From: Pelomonas sp041914785
GTDB taxonomy: Bacteria > Pseudomonadota > Gammaproteobacteria > Burkholderiales > Burkholderiaceae_C
Reading direction: 5' to 3'
NCBI GenBank assembly: GCA_041914785.1
Contig: JAYSCT010000085.1
Location: forward strand, 1 to 20,168
Length of the DNA: 20,168 nucleotides
A program made the position numbers and the translations under genes. Numbering within the stretch: the stretch's first letter is position 1; every line of letters begins with the position of its first letter. Below, one piece after another: positions 6,614-15,409 of this stretch. The notes under the pieces are model-generated. The model was not told where the DNA came from. It saw nothing but the letters and a program-made list of their open reading frames with translations, and ran no database searches.

Positions 6614-7831
6614 TTACACGACCGAGCCGATCTTGAAGATGGGCAGGTACATGGACACGACGATGCCGCCGATCAGGCCGCCCAGGATGACGATGATGAA
6701 CGGCTCCATCAGGCTGGACAGCGCCTTCACGGCCTCGTCCACCTCGTCCTCGTAGAACTCGGCCGCCTTGGCCAGCATGTGGTCCAGCGAGCCCGATTCC
6801 TCGCCGATGGACGCCATCTGCAGCACCATGGTCGGGAAGATGCCGGTGGTCTGCATGGACGTCGTCAGCGCCGAACCGGTGGACACGTCGCGCTGGATCT
6901 GCTCGGTGGCTTCCTGGAACACCGCGTTGCCCGACGCGCCGCCGACCGAGTCCAGCGCCTCCACCAGCGGCACGCCGGCGGCGAACATCGTCGACAGCGT
7001 GCGCGTCCAGCGCGCGACGGCCGACTTGAACATCAGGTCGCCGAACACGGGGATCTTCAGCAGGATGCGGTCCATGCGCTTTTGCATCTTCTCGGAGCGC
7101 TTCCAGCTCTGGATGAAGAAGTACAGGCCGCCGCCGATGCTGCCGAAGATCAGGTACCAGTAGCTGACGAAGAACTCCGACATCGCCATGACGATGAGCG
7201 TGGGCGCGGGCAGGTCGGCGCCGAAGGAGGTGAACACCTCCTTGAACGCCGGGATCACGAAGATCATGATGACCGCGACGACGATGAAGGCCACCGTCAG
7301 CACGGCGATGGGGTAGGTCAGCGCGGACTTGATCTTGTTCTTCAGCGCGACCGTCTTCTCCTGGTAGATCGCCAGCCGGTCCAGCAGCGCCTCCAGGATG
7401 CCGCCCGCCTCACCGGCCTCGACGAGGTTGCAGTACAGCGCGTCGAAGTACATCGGGTGCTTGCGGAACGCGGCAGACAGGCTGGTGCCCGTCTCCACGT
7501 CCTGGCGGATGTCGTTCAGCAGCCGCGTCAGGCGCGGGTTGGTGGCGCCGCGGGCGACGATGTCGAAGGCCTGCAGCAGCGGCACGCCGGCGCGCATCAT
7601 CGTCGCGAGCTGGCGCGTGAAGACGGCGATGTCCTTCTGCTTGATGGACGAGCCGCCACTGGCGCGGCGCTTCTTGACCTTGTTGACGAGAATGCCCTGG
7701 CGGCGCAGCGTCGCGCTGACCATCGCCTCGCCGCCGGCACGCAGCTCGCCCTTGACGATCTTGCCGTTGCGGTCCTTGCCCTCCCATTCGAAGACAAAGT
7801 CCTTGACGCCTTTTGCTGCGGCGGTGGCCAT
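6614..7831 (-). CDS. pilC: Type IV pilus inner-membrane platform protein PilC
   Basis: PilC is the polytopic membrane protein on which the PilB/PilT motors act to add or remove pilin subunits. The 405-residue protein has two T2SSF repeats: the first around 70-195 (FTRQLATMMRAGVPLLQAFD) and the second around 275-400 (WTRTLSTMFAAGVPLVEALD). Membrane segments lie near 172-195, 221-243 and 376-396. The N-terminal segment FVFEWEGKDRNGKIVKGE is typical of PilC. The ATG at 7831 has a strong GAGGAG just upstream, and the gap to pilB is only 20 bases, so the two are co-transcribed. No defect is seen. Confidence 0.97.
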   Translation of the reverse strand: MATAAAKGVKDFVFEWEGKDRNGKIVKGELRAGGEAMVSATLRRQGILVNKVKKRRASGGSSIKQKDIAVFTRQLATMMRAGVPLLQAFDIVARGATNPRLTRLLNDIRQDVETGTSLSAAFRKHPMYFDALYCNLVEAGEAGGILEALLDRLAIYQEKTVALKNKIKSALTYPIAVLTVAFIVVAVIMIFVIPAFKEVFTSFGADLPAPTLIVMAMSEFFVSYWYLIFGSIGGGLYFFIQSWKRSEKMQKRMDRILLKIPVFGDLMFKSAVARWTRTLSTMFAAGVPLVEALDSVGGASGNAVFQEATEQIQRDVSTGSALTTSMQTTGIFPTMVLQMASIGEESGSLDHMLAKAAEFYEDEVDEAVKALSSLMEPFIIVILGGLIGGIVVSMYLPIFKIGSVV

Positions 7832-7851
7832 GCGCTCTCCTCGCGATTGTT

Positions 7852-9573
7852 CTATTCGTTGGTGGCCGACAGGACTTCTTCCAGCGTCGTGACGCCGGCG
7901 CGGACCTTGACCAGGCCCGACTGCCGCAGATCACGCACGCCTTCCTTCCTGGCCTGCGCGGCGATGTCCATCGCCGTTCCCTCGGCCAGGATGATGCGCT
8001 GGATGTCTTCCGTGATGGGCATCACTTGGTAAAGGCCCACGCGGCCCCGGTAACCATTTGTGCAATTGCTGCAGCCCACCGCGCGATAGGGCTTCCAGCT
8101 GCCGTCGAAGTCTTCCTCGGCGAAGCCCGCCTTCAGCAGCGCGTCGCGCGGGTATTCGGCCGGCGCCTTGCAGTTCTCGCACAGCCGGCGCACCAGCCGC
8201 TGCGCGGTGATGAGAAGCACACTGGACGCGATGTTGAACGGCGCGACGCCCATGTTCAGCAGGCGGGTCAGCGTCTTGGGCGCGTCGTTGGTGTGCAGCG
8301 TGGACATGACCATGTGGCCCGTCTGCGCCGCCTTGATCGCGATGTCGGCGGTTTCCAGGTCGCGGATCTCGCCCACCATGATGATGTCCGGATCCTGGCG
8401 CAGGAAGGACTTCAGCGCCGCCGAGAAGTTCAGGCCCGCCTTGTCGTTGACGTTGACCTGGTTGATGCCGGGCAGGTTGATTTCCGCCGGGTCCTCGACG
8501 GTCGAGATGTTCACGCCCGGCTGGTTCAGGATGTTCAGGCAGGTGTAGAGCGACACCGTCTTGCCCGAGCCGGTCGGGCCGGTGACCAGCACCATGCCGT
8601 AGGGCCGGTAGATGGCGGCCAGCAGCCGTTCCTTCTCGATCTTCTCGTAGCCCAGCGCCTCGATGCCCAGCTTGGCCGACGACGAGTCGAGAATCCGGAT
8701 GACGATCTTCTCGCCGAACAGCGTGGGCAGCGTGCTGACGCGGAAGTCGATGGACTTCGCGCCGAACTTGAGCTTCATGCGCCCGTCCTGCGGCACGCGC
8801 TTCTCGGCGATGTCCAGCCGCGAGATCACCTTGATGCGCGAGGCCAGCTTGTCCTTGATCGCGATGGGCGGCTGCGTGATCTCGCGCAGCTCGCCGTCGA
8901 CGCGGAAGCGCACGCGGTAGTGGAACTCGTAGGGCTCGAAGTGCAGGTCGGACGCGCGCAGGTTGATCGCATCCACCAGCATCTTCTGCAGGAAGCGCAC
9001 GACCGGCGCGTCCTCCACGTCGGCCAGCTCGGCGGCCTCCTGCTGTGGCGTCGCGTCGTCCTCGGCGATGTCGAAATCGAAGTCGCCGCCGGCGATGGAC
9101 TCCAGCGTCTCCGCCGCGCTGACGCCGACGTTGGTGAGCATCTTCGTCAGCTTGTCGTGCTCGACGATGACCCACTCGGGCTGCAGCTGCGTCGCGAACT
9201 TGATGCGCTCGATGACCTCCAGGTCGGTCGGGTCGGCGCCGCCCACGAACAGCCGGTTGCCGCGCCGTGACAGCGCGACCACCTGGTACTGCTGCACCAG
9301 CTTCGCGTCGATGACGTTCTGCGGCATCTTCTGCGGGTCCATCGCCGACAGGTCCAGCAGCGGCAGCGCCAGCGCGCTGGACAGCGTGTGCGCCAGGTCC
9401 GATGCTGTGACCTGGCCGCTGGCGATCACCGCATTGACGAAGCTGGTCTTCTTCTCGCGGGCCTGGCGCACCAGGTCCTCGGCGGCCTTGGCCTGCAGCT
9501 TGCCGGCATGGACGAGCATGCGGGCGACCCCGGACAGGGCGGACTGGAGCGGCTCGGCGAGCGTGGTTTCCAC
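7852..9573 (-). CDS. pilB: Type IV pilus extension ATPase PilB
   Basis: PilB is the hexameric cytoplasmic ATPase that powers pilus extension. At 573 residues it has normal length. An N-terminal T2SSE_N/MshEN-type region (about 10-150) precedes the ATPase core: Walker A GPTGSGKT (332-339), Asp box VEDPAE (359-364), Walker B DIIMVGEIRD (396-405) and His box TGHMVMSTLHTND (418-430). The zinc tetracysteine is at Cys465, Cys468, Cys501 and Cys504, a feature of extension rather than retraction ATPases. The GTG at 9573 is the likely start: the N-terminal SGVARMLVHAGKL matches the Pseudomonas PilB beginning, and the first in-frame ATG (9519) would cut into it. No clear Shine-Dalgarno is seen. Confidence 0.96.
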   Translation of the reverse strand: METTLAEPLQSALSGVARMLVHAGKLQAKAAEDLVRQAREKKTSFVNAVIASGQVTASDLAHTLSSALALPLLDLSAMDPQKMPQNVIDAKLVQQYQVVALSRRGNRLFVGGADPTDLEVIERIKFATQLQPEWVIVEHDKLTKMLTNVGVSAAETLESIAGGDFDFDIAEDDATPQQEAAELADVEDAPVVRFLQKMLVDAINLRASDLHFEPYEFHYRVRFRVDGELREITQPPIAIKDKLASRIKVISRLDIAEKRVPQDGRMKLKFGAKSIDFRVSTLPTLFGEKIVIRILDSSSAKLGIEALGYEKIEKERLLAAIYRPYGMVLVTGPTGSGKTVSLYTCLNILNQPGVNISTVEDPAEINLPGINQVNVNDKAGLNFSAALKSFLRQDPDIIMVGEIRDLETADIAIKAAQTGHMVMSTLHTNDAPKTLTRLLNMGVAPFNIASSVLLITAQRLVRRLCENCKAPAEYPRDALLKAGFAEEDFDGSWKPYRAVGCSNCTNGYRGRVGLYQVMPITEDIQRIILAEGTAMDIAAQARKEGVRDLRQSGLVKVRAGVTTLEEVLSATNE

Positions 9574-9605
9574 TGCAATGGCGTCGGCGACGCGAAGACC
9601 AGGAC

Positions 9606-9621
9606 TGCGCCGATTGTGCCA
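9606..9621 (-). promoter_or_regulatory. Possible sigma54 (-24/-12) promoter upstream of pilB
   Basis: The minus strand reads TGGCAC-AATCG-GCGCA. The -24 half TGGCAC is perfect, and the GG and GC dinucleotides are exactly 10 bases apart as sigma54 requires, but the -12 half has GC in place of the usual TT before GC. The start would be near 9595, about 21 bases before the pilB GTG. A sigma70 extended -10 reading (TG-G-CACAAT on the same bases) is an alternative but has no matching -35. Confidence 0.3.
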
Positions 9622-9639
9622 GCGGCAGAACCCGCGCCG

Positions 9640-9660
9640 AACCCGCGGATCTACCGGGTT
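9640..9660 (-). other. Small inverted repeat after the diguanylate cyclase gene
   Basis: On the minus strand AACCCG and CGGGTT form a 6-base-pair stem around a 9-base loop, some 35 bases past the cyclase stop. A second GCGGGTTC copy follows at about 11 bases, so alternative pairing is possible. There is no T-run, so it is not a convincing intrinsic terminator, and read-through into pilB is possible. Confidence 0.3.
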
Positions 9661-9694
9661 TGCGTGACGGAAGCGTCGATCGGCCGCGCCGTGC

Positions 9695-10629
<935 letters not shown>

Positions 10630-10633
<4 letters not shown>

Positions 10634-13221
10634 GGGCGGGGCTCCTGCGTGGCCAGCAGCTCGCGGCACAGCGCCAGCGCGGTGTCGAAGTCCAGCGCGG
10701 CCATGGCCGCGTCCAGCGCGGCGGCCGCGCCGGGTGGCAGTTGCGGGCGCAGCGCGTCGTGGGCGTCCAGCGCGGCGAGGTCGGAGCCGGCCAGCAGCTC
10801 GGCCAACGCCGCCAGCCGCTCGGCCAGCGTGCCGGGCGCGGGCGGCGTGCCGGCCGTGGCGTGCAGCGCCTGCACGGCCTGGCGTGCGTTCAGGGTGGCG
10901 GCGAGCCGGTCCAGCGCGGCAAGGTCGACCTGGCGGCGCTCCAGGAAGCGCTGGCGCCAGTCCGGGTCGGGCGCGGCGGCGTGCTCGCCCTCGGCCGCCA
11001 GCGCGGCCAGCTGCCCGGCGCCCAGCATGGCGGCCAGGCCGCGGTAGCCGTGCAGGCCGCGCGTGGCGGCGGTGCCGCCCTCGGCCAGTGCCTGCGCGAT
11101 GTGGCGGTCCTGCTCGTGCAGCGCGGCCAGCGTGCGCTCGAACAGCTCCACGCGGCCGGACATGCGCGTCAGCGCCTCGGCCAGTGCGATGCCGGCACGG
11201 CCGGCGTCGTCCAGCAGCGCGGGCGGCAGCTCGGCCGCAGCGGCGCGGTCGGGCGCCGCCACGTTGCCGCAGCGGCGTTGCAGCACCGCGACGACGGTGT
11301 CGGGGTCGAAGGGCTTGACGATGTGCTCGTCCATGCCGGCGTCCAGGCAGGCCTGGCGCTCGGCGGCCAGCGCGCCGGCGGTCATCGCGATGACGGGCAG
11401 CGTCAGGCCCAGCTGGCGGCGCATCAGCCGCGTGGCCGTGGTGCCGTCCATCACGGGCATCTGCACGTCCATCAGCACGGCGTCGAAGCCCGGGCGGCCG
11501 CGGGCCTGGGCCAGCAGCGTCAGCGCCTGCTGGCCGTCACTAGCCAGCGTGACGGTGGCGCCCTCCAGCTCCAACAGCTCGCGCGAGACCTGCTGGCTGG
11601 TGGCGTTGTCCTCGACGACCAGCAGCCGCAGCCCGGCCAGGCGCTGCGGCGAGGGTTCGGGCGCGGCAGCGTCGCTGCTGCGGGCCTGCCGGGCGGCGGC
11701 GACCGCCTGCGCCAGCATCGCCGCGGTGATGGGCTTGACGAGGAAGCCGTCCAGCAGCGCCTGTTCGGCGGCGCTGCGCTGGGCCAGCCGCTCGCGGTCG
11801 TGGCTGGTGACCATCAGCACCAGCGGTGCCGGCCCCAGCAGCTGGCGCAGCTGCACGGCGGTCTGCCAGCCGTCCATGTCGGGCATGACCCAGTCCAGCA
11901 GCACGACCTCGGGGGCCTGCGCGGCGGCCATGGCCAGCGCTTCGGCACCGCTGCCGGCCAGCCGCACCTGCCAGCCGAGCGAGCGGGCCAGCGCACCGAT
12001 GACGCGGCGCGCCTCGGCATGGTCGTCGATGACCAGCGCCTGCAGCGCCTGGCGGGGCGGCGGCGGCGGTGCGTCGCCGGGCAGCGGGAAGCTCAGCGAG
12101 AAGCTGAAGCAGCTGCCGGCGCCGGGGGTGCTGTCGACGTGGATGTCGCCGCCCATCAGCCGCACGAGGCGACGGCTGATGGCCAGGCCCAGGCCCGTGC
12201 CGCCGAAGCGGCGCGCGGTGGAGGCCTCGGCCTGCGTGAAGCCGGAGAAGATGCGCTCCAGCTGCTGCGGCGGGATGCCGATGCCGGTGTCCCGCACCGA
12301 GAACGCCAGCGTGACGCTGCCGGGGGCCTGCATGACGCGCTGGATGGCCAGCACCACCTCGCCGCGGCTGGTGAACTTGATCGCGTTGCCGGCCAGGTTG
12401 ATGAGCACCTGCTGCAGGCGCAGCGCGTCGGCGTGGATGATGGGGGGCAGCGTGGGGTCGAGGTCGAACAGCACCTCGATGTCGCGCCGGTCCACCTGCG
12501 CGGCCAGGATGACGGAAAGGTCACGCAGCAGCTCGTCCAGCCGGGTGGGGTGCGGGTCCAGCTCCAGGTGGCCGGCCTCGATCTTGGAGAAGTCGAGGAT
12601 GTCGTTCAGCAAGCCCAGCAGGCCGCGTGCGGCGCCCTCGCTCTTGACGGCGTAGTCGCGCTGGCGCGCGTCCAGCGGCGTCTTCTGCAGCAGCCGCAGC
12701 ATGCCCAGCACGGCGTTCATGGGCGTGCGGATCTCGTGGCTCACGTTGGCCAGGAAGCGCGTCTTGGCCAGCGACGCGCGCTCCGCGGCGACGCGGGCCT
12801 GGACCTGGGCGGAGAGGTCCAGGCAGGTGACGACGAGGCTGCCGTCGGGCAGCGGCGCGGTGCGGGCCTCGATGACGCGGTCGCCGGTGCGGCACGTCTC
12901 CAGCCGGCGCGGCTGGCCGTCGCGGGCCAGCGCCAGCGCGGCCTCGACGGTGGCGCGCGCCTGCTCGCCCTCGCCGTAGTCGCCGCGCGCGGCGAAGAAG
13001 CCGACGAGATCGTCAAAGCGCAGCAGCGGCTCTTCGAACAGGGAGGCGGGGATGTCCAGCAGCCGCTCGAACTCGGCGTTGTGCACCAGCAGGCGGCGTT
13101 CGGCGTCGAACACCGCGAGCCCGCAGGGCAGGTGCGCCAGCACCTCCAGCACCAGCGGGCTGGGCGCGGGCCTGAGACGGTGCTCGGCACCCGTGCCACC
13201 TTGCTTGTCCCACGCCGCCAT
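10630..13221 (-). CDS. Cytoplasmic hybrid sensor histidine kinase (PAS-HisKA-HATPase-REC-REC-HPt)
   Basis: An 863-residue phosphorelay protein with no membrane segment or signal peptide, so it should sense a cytoplasmic cue. Order: PAS-like domain (about 22-135, LPCGLAVFDAERRLL); HisKA with His162 in SHEIRTPMN; HATPase with Asn279 (LAGNAIKF), Asp311 (DTGIGIP) and GTGLGLAISRRL (341-352); a proline-rich linker (381-391). Then come REC1 with Asp443 (LLDWVMPDMDG), REC2 with Asp585 (LMDVQMPVMDG) and Lys636, and an HPt-like four-helix region with His724 in LHGYRGLAAMLGA. A last helical part (about 795-860) resembles the tail often found after HPt domains. The ATG at 13221 has GGGGGAG just upstream. 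It is coupled to the downstream cyclase, its likely output. The signal sensed is unknown. Confidence 0.92.
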
Positions 13222-13341
13222 CGCTCCCCCGAACCGCTGGCGCCCGGCGGACCGTGCCGGACGTGACGAGTCTAGGGGGCCTCCGTCGCCGTGCCCGTGC
13301 GGGCGTCGCTGCAAACGGTTACAGGTTTCCCCTGGGGCGCG

Positions 13342-15009
13342 TCATTCGCGGACGATGCGCCCGGGGGCGATGCGGTCCATGGCCTGGGGCTGGTCGCGCA
13401 GCAGGCCCACGAGCGCGTCGATGTCGGTGCCCAGCATGGCGCGGTCGCGGCCGTGGCGGAAGCCGGCCTGCGCGTCGCCGCCTTCGGACAGGAAGTTGTT
13501 GACGACGATGCGGTAGTCGCGCGTGCGCTCCAGCGGCTTGCCGTCGATGAGGATCTCGCCCAGCTGCGGCGTGCCGTCGGGCCCGGTGCGCCAGCGGTAG
13601 TGCAGCGTCCACGACGGCTGCAGCAGGCGCGGCGCGGCGTCGCCCCGGGGCAGCTGGCGCTGCAGCACGTCCCACAGCTGCTGGCCCGTCAGCGTCAGCA
13701 CAACGATCTCGTTGCCGAAGGGCTGGATGGCCAGCAGGTCGCTCATCGTCGTGGGCTTGCCGGGCTCGACCACCAGGTCGGCGCGGATGCCGCCCGGGTT
13801 CATGAAGGCGATGTCCGCCGGCCCCTGCTTGCGCGCGAACACGAGCTGGCTGTCGGCGATGAGGTTGCCCAGAGCGGCGTCGCCGAACGGTTCCTTGGCG
13901 CTGCGCACCGCGCCGCGCGGCAGCGTCGCCACGGGCTTCAGGCGCGCGGCCTCGGTCAGGGCGGCGGCGCGGGCCACCAGGTCGGCCAGCGCGGCATTGG
14001 GCGCGTAGGCCGACTGCAGCACCGGGTGGTTCACGGCGCTGGCTTCCAGCACGCGGCCGCTGGCGTCGATCTTGAGCTTGCTCTCGGTGATCCAGCCGCC
14101 GTAGCTGCCGGCCTGCACGACGAGGCGGCCGTTGATCTTGCAGGTGTAGGCCTGGTGCGTGTGGCCGCCGATGATGATGGCGTAGGCCGGGTCCAGGCGC
14201 TTGGCGATGTCCAGCACGCGGCCGCTCAGCGTGGGGCAGGCGTAGCTCGGGTCGTTGGCGGCGCCGTCCTTGCCCTGCACGCCGCCTTCATGCATGACGG
14301 CCACCAGCACCTGCGCGCCCTCGGCCTTGAGCTGGGGCACCAGCGCGTTCAGCGTGTCGGCCTCGTCGGCGAAGCGCAGGCCCTGGATGGCCCGGGCGAC
14401 GATGACCTGCGGGGTCTCCTTGGTCGCCACGCCGGCGACCGCGACCTTCAGGCCGCCGGCCTGCTGCATGACGTGCGTGGGCAGCACCGGCTTGCCGGTG
14501 GCGGCGTCCAGCACGTTGGCGCCCAGGTAGGGAAAGCCGGGGCCCCGGTAGCCCGGCCACAGGCAACCGGCCGGCGCGCAGTCGCCGCGCGCCTGGCGCA
14601 GCAGCTCGGGCAGGCCGGCGTCCAGTTCGTGGTTGCCCAGCGCGCTGGCCGAGATGCCCAGCTGCGACATGGCGGCCAGCGTGGGTTCGTCGCGCAGCAG
14701 GTTGGAGATCAGCGGCGAGGCGCCGATGAGGTCGCCGCCGGCGACCAGCAGCGCGTCCGGGTTTTTCGCCTTCAGCTGGGCCAGCGCGGTGGCCAGGTGG
14801 GCGACGCCGCCGGCGGGCTGGGGCTTGACCTCGCCGGTGGCGGGGTCGGGCAGGCGCGGCATCAGCGGCGTCGGCTTGGCGGGCTGGATGTTGCCGTGGA
14901 AGTCGTTGATCGACAGCAGCGTCAGCTCGGTGGTCTTGCCCGGCGGCGGGGTGGCGCAACCGGCAAGCAGGAGGCCGGCGATGACGACGGCGCTGAGGCG
15001 AAATGACAT
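13342..15009 (-). CDS. Lipoprotein 5'-nucleotidase / metallophosphatase (UshA family)
   Basis: A 555-residue two-domain phosphoesterase with a lipoprotein signal peptide: hydrophobic residues 4-16, then lipobox LAGC with Cys18, so it is probably anchored at the envelope facing the periplasm. The N-terminal metallophosphatase domain has the dimetal ligands NDFHGN (Asp36, His38), GGDLIGASP (Asp93), GNHELD (Asn126, His127), His240 in HEGG and GGHTHQ (His283, His285). The C-terminal 5'-nucleotidase domain has NPGGIRADL (404-412), PFGNEIVVLTLTGQQLWDVL (430-449) and NNFLSEGGDAQAGF (504-517). It should release phosphate and nucleosides from nucleotides or related esters; the exact substrate is not deducible. 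It diverges from the TonB receptor gene. The ATG at 15009 lacks a good Shine-Dalgarno, but the signal peptide fixes the start. Confidence 0.93.
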   Translation of the reverse strand: MSFRLSAVVIAGLLLAGCATPPPGKTTELTLLSINDFHGNIQPAKPTPLMPRLPDPATGEVKPQPAGGVAHLATALAQLKAKNPDALLVAGGDLIGASPLISNLLRDEPTLAAMSQLGISASALGNHELDAGLPELLRQARGDCAPAGCLWPGYRGPGFPYLGANVLDAATGKPVLPTHVMQQAGGLKVAVAGVATKETPQVIVARAIQGLRFADEADTLNALVPQLKAEGAQVLVAVMHEGGVQGKDGAANDPSYACPTLSGRVLDIAKRLDPAYAIIIGGHTHQAYTCKINGRLVVQAGSYGGWITESKLKIDASGRVLEASAVNHPVLQSAYAPNAALADLVARAAALTEAARLKPVATLPRGAVRSAKEPFGDAALGNLIADSQLVFARKQGPADIAFMNPGGIRADLVVEPGKPTTMSDLLAIQPFGNEIVVLTLTGQQLWDVLQRQLPRGDAAPRLLQPSWTLHYRWRTGPDGTPQLGEILIDGKPLERTRDYRIVVNNFLSEGGDAQAGFRHGRDRAMLGTDIDALVGLLRDQPQAMDRIAPGRIVRE

Positions 15010-15067
15010 GGCGCGAAGCGAAGTTTGACTAAACCGTCGATCTTAGGAGGCCGGCTGTGACAAGGGG

Positions 15068-15087
15068 CTGTCGCGGTTTTGCGACAG
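15068..15087. repeat. Perfect 7-base-pair inverted repeat (CTGTCGC / GCGACAG)
   Basis: CTGTCGC and GCGACAG are separated by GGTTTT, about 60 bases upstream of the nucleotidase start. It could be an operator or an RNA hairpin in the nucleotidase leader. Without a T-run in either direction it is not a terminator. Confidence 0.5.
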
Positions 15088-15290
15088 TTCGCCGACGCCT
15101 CGGCACGGTTCGCGCGCGGACCCAATCTGGTGCCGCCCGGGCGCCGCTGGAAGTCCCTGCTCACTGGGAAATCCGGGCACTCGACGGCCGGGCCCGCCGC
15201 GCTGCGGGCACGTTGGCGGCGCACCTTTGTGGTGCTGGCAACCGGGGTGAGGTGTCTAAAAACAGCCACTTCTGACTTACCCGTAAAGTT

Positions 15291-15356
15291 CTGTCACGGA
15301 AAGTCATGACAATTCCAGGACTGGCAGAGGTCGGACGTGATCCGGCTGTCATGTCA
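15291..15356 (+). promoter_or_regulatory. TGTCA-rich putative operator upstream of the TonB receptor
   Basis: CTGTCAC (15291-15297), the palindrome GTCATGAC (15303-15310) and CTGTCATGTCAAC (15346-15358) cluster 50-120 bases before the receptor ATG. TGTCA (15292-15296) and TGACA (15307-15311) form an inverted pair with a 10-base gap. Half-sites resemble the CTGTCAT halves of PhoB boxes, but the spacing (10 and 5 bases between GTCA units) does not equal the canonical 11, so PhoB binding is only a hypothesis. Confidence 0.35.
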
Positions 15357-15376
15357 ACGGAATTTGTTACAGCCCA

Positions 15377-15391
15377 GCGCGCCCGGCGCGC
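15377..15391 (+). repeat. GC-rich palindrome just before the receptor ribosome-binding site
   Basis: GCGCGCC-C-GGCGCGC ends five bases before the AGGAG of the TonB receptor gene. It could form a compact structure near the ribosome-binding site in the mRNA or be a protein-binding site; in DNA this GC-rich it could also be chance. Confidence 0.4.
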
Positions 15392-15409
15392 CCAATAGGA
15401 GTCACACGA

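Larger units (their letters stand above)
15010..15409. promoter_or_regulatory. 400-base divergent intergenic region, nucleotidase / TonB receptor
   Basis: No recognised gene lies here. I see perfect or near-perfect small hairpins at 15068-15087, 15192-15209 and 15212-15242; five copies of TGTCA on the two strands (15058-15062 minus, 15292-15296 plus, 15307-15311 minus, 15347-15351 plus, 15352-15356 plus); and a GC palindrome at 15377-15391. A GTG-started open frame of 72 codons (15057-15275) is preceded by AGGAGG at 15045-15050 but matches nothing known to me. No consensus -35/-10 pair is clear for either flanking gene, which fits activator-dependent promoters. Confidence 0.6.

Noticed and set aside
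6563..8032. 489-codon plus-strand frame opposite pilC
   Set aside because: It is His/Arg/Asp/Gln-rich shadow sequence opposite the intact pilC gene.
10741..13266. 841-codon open frame antisense to the hybrid kinase
   Set aside because: It lies wholly opposite a gene with complete kinase, receiver and HPt motifs. Its product is a low-complexity Gln/Arg/Gly/Val-rich mirror, as expected in GC-rich codons.
15291..15310. Canonical PhoB box
   Set aside because: The two GTCA units are 10 bases apart, not 11, and the second lacks CT before GTCA, so I record a related motif cluster rather than a Pho box.
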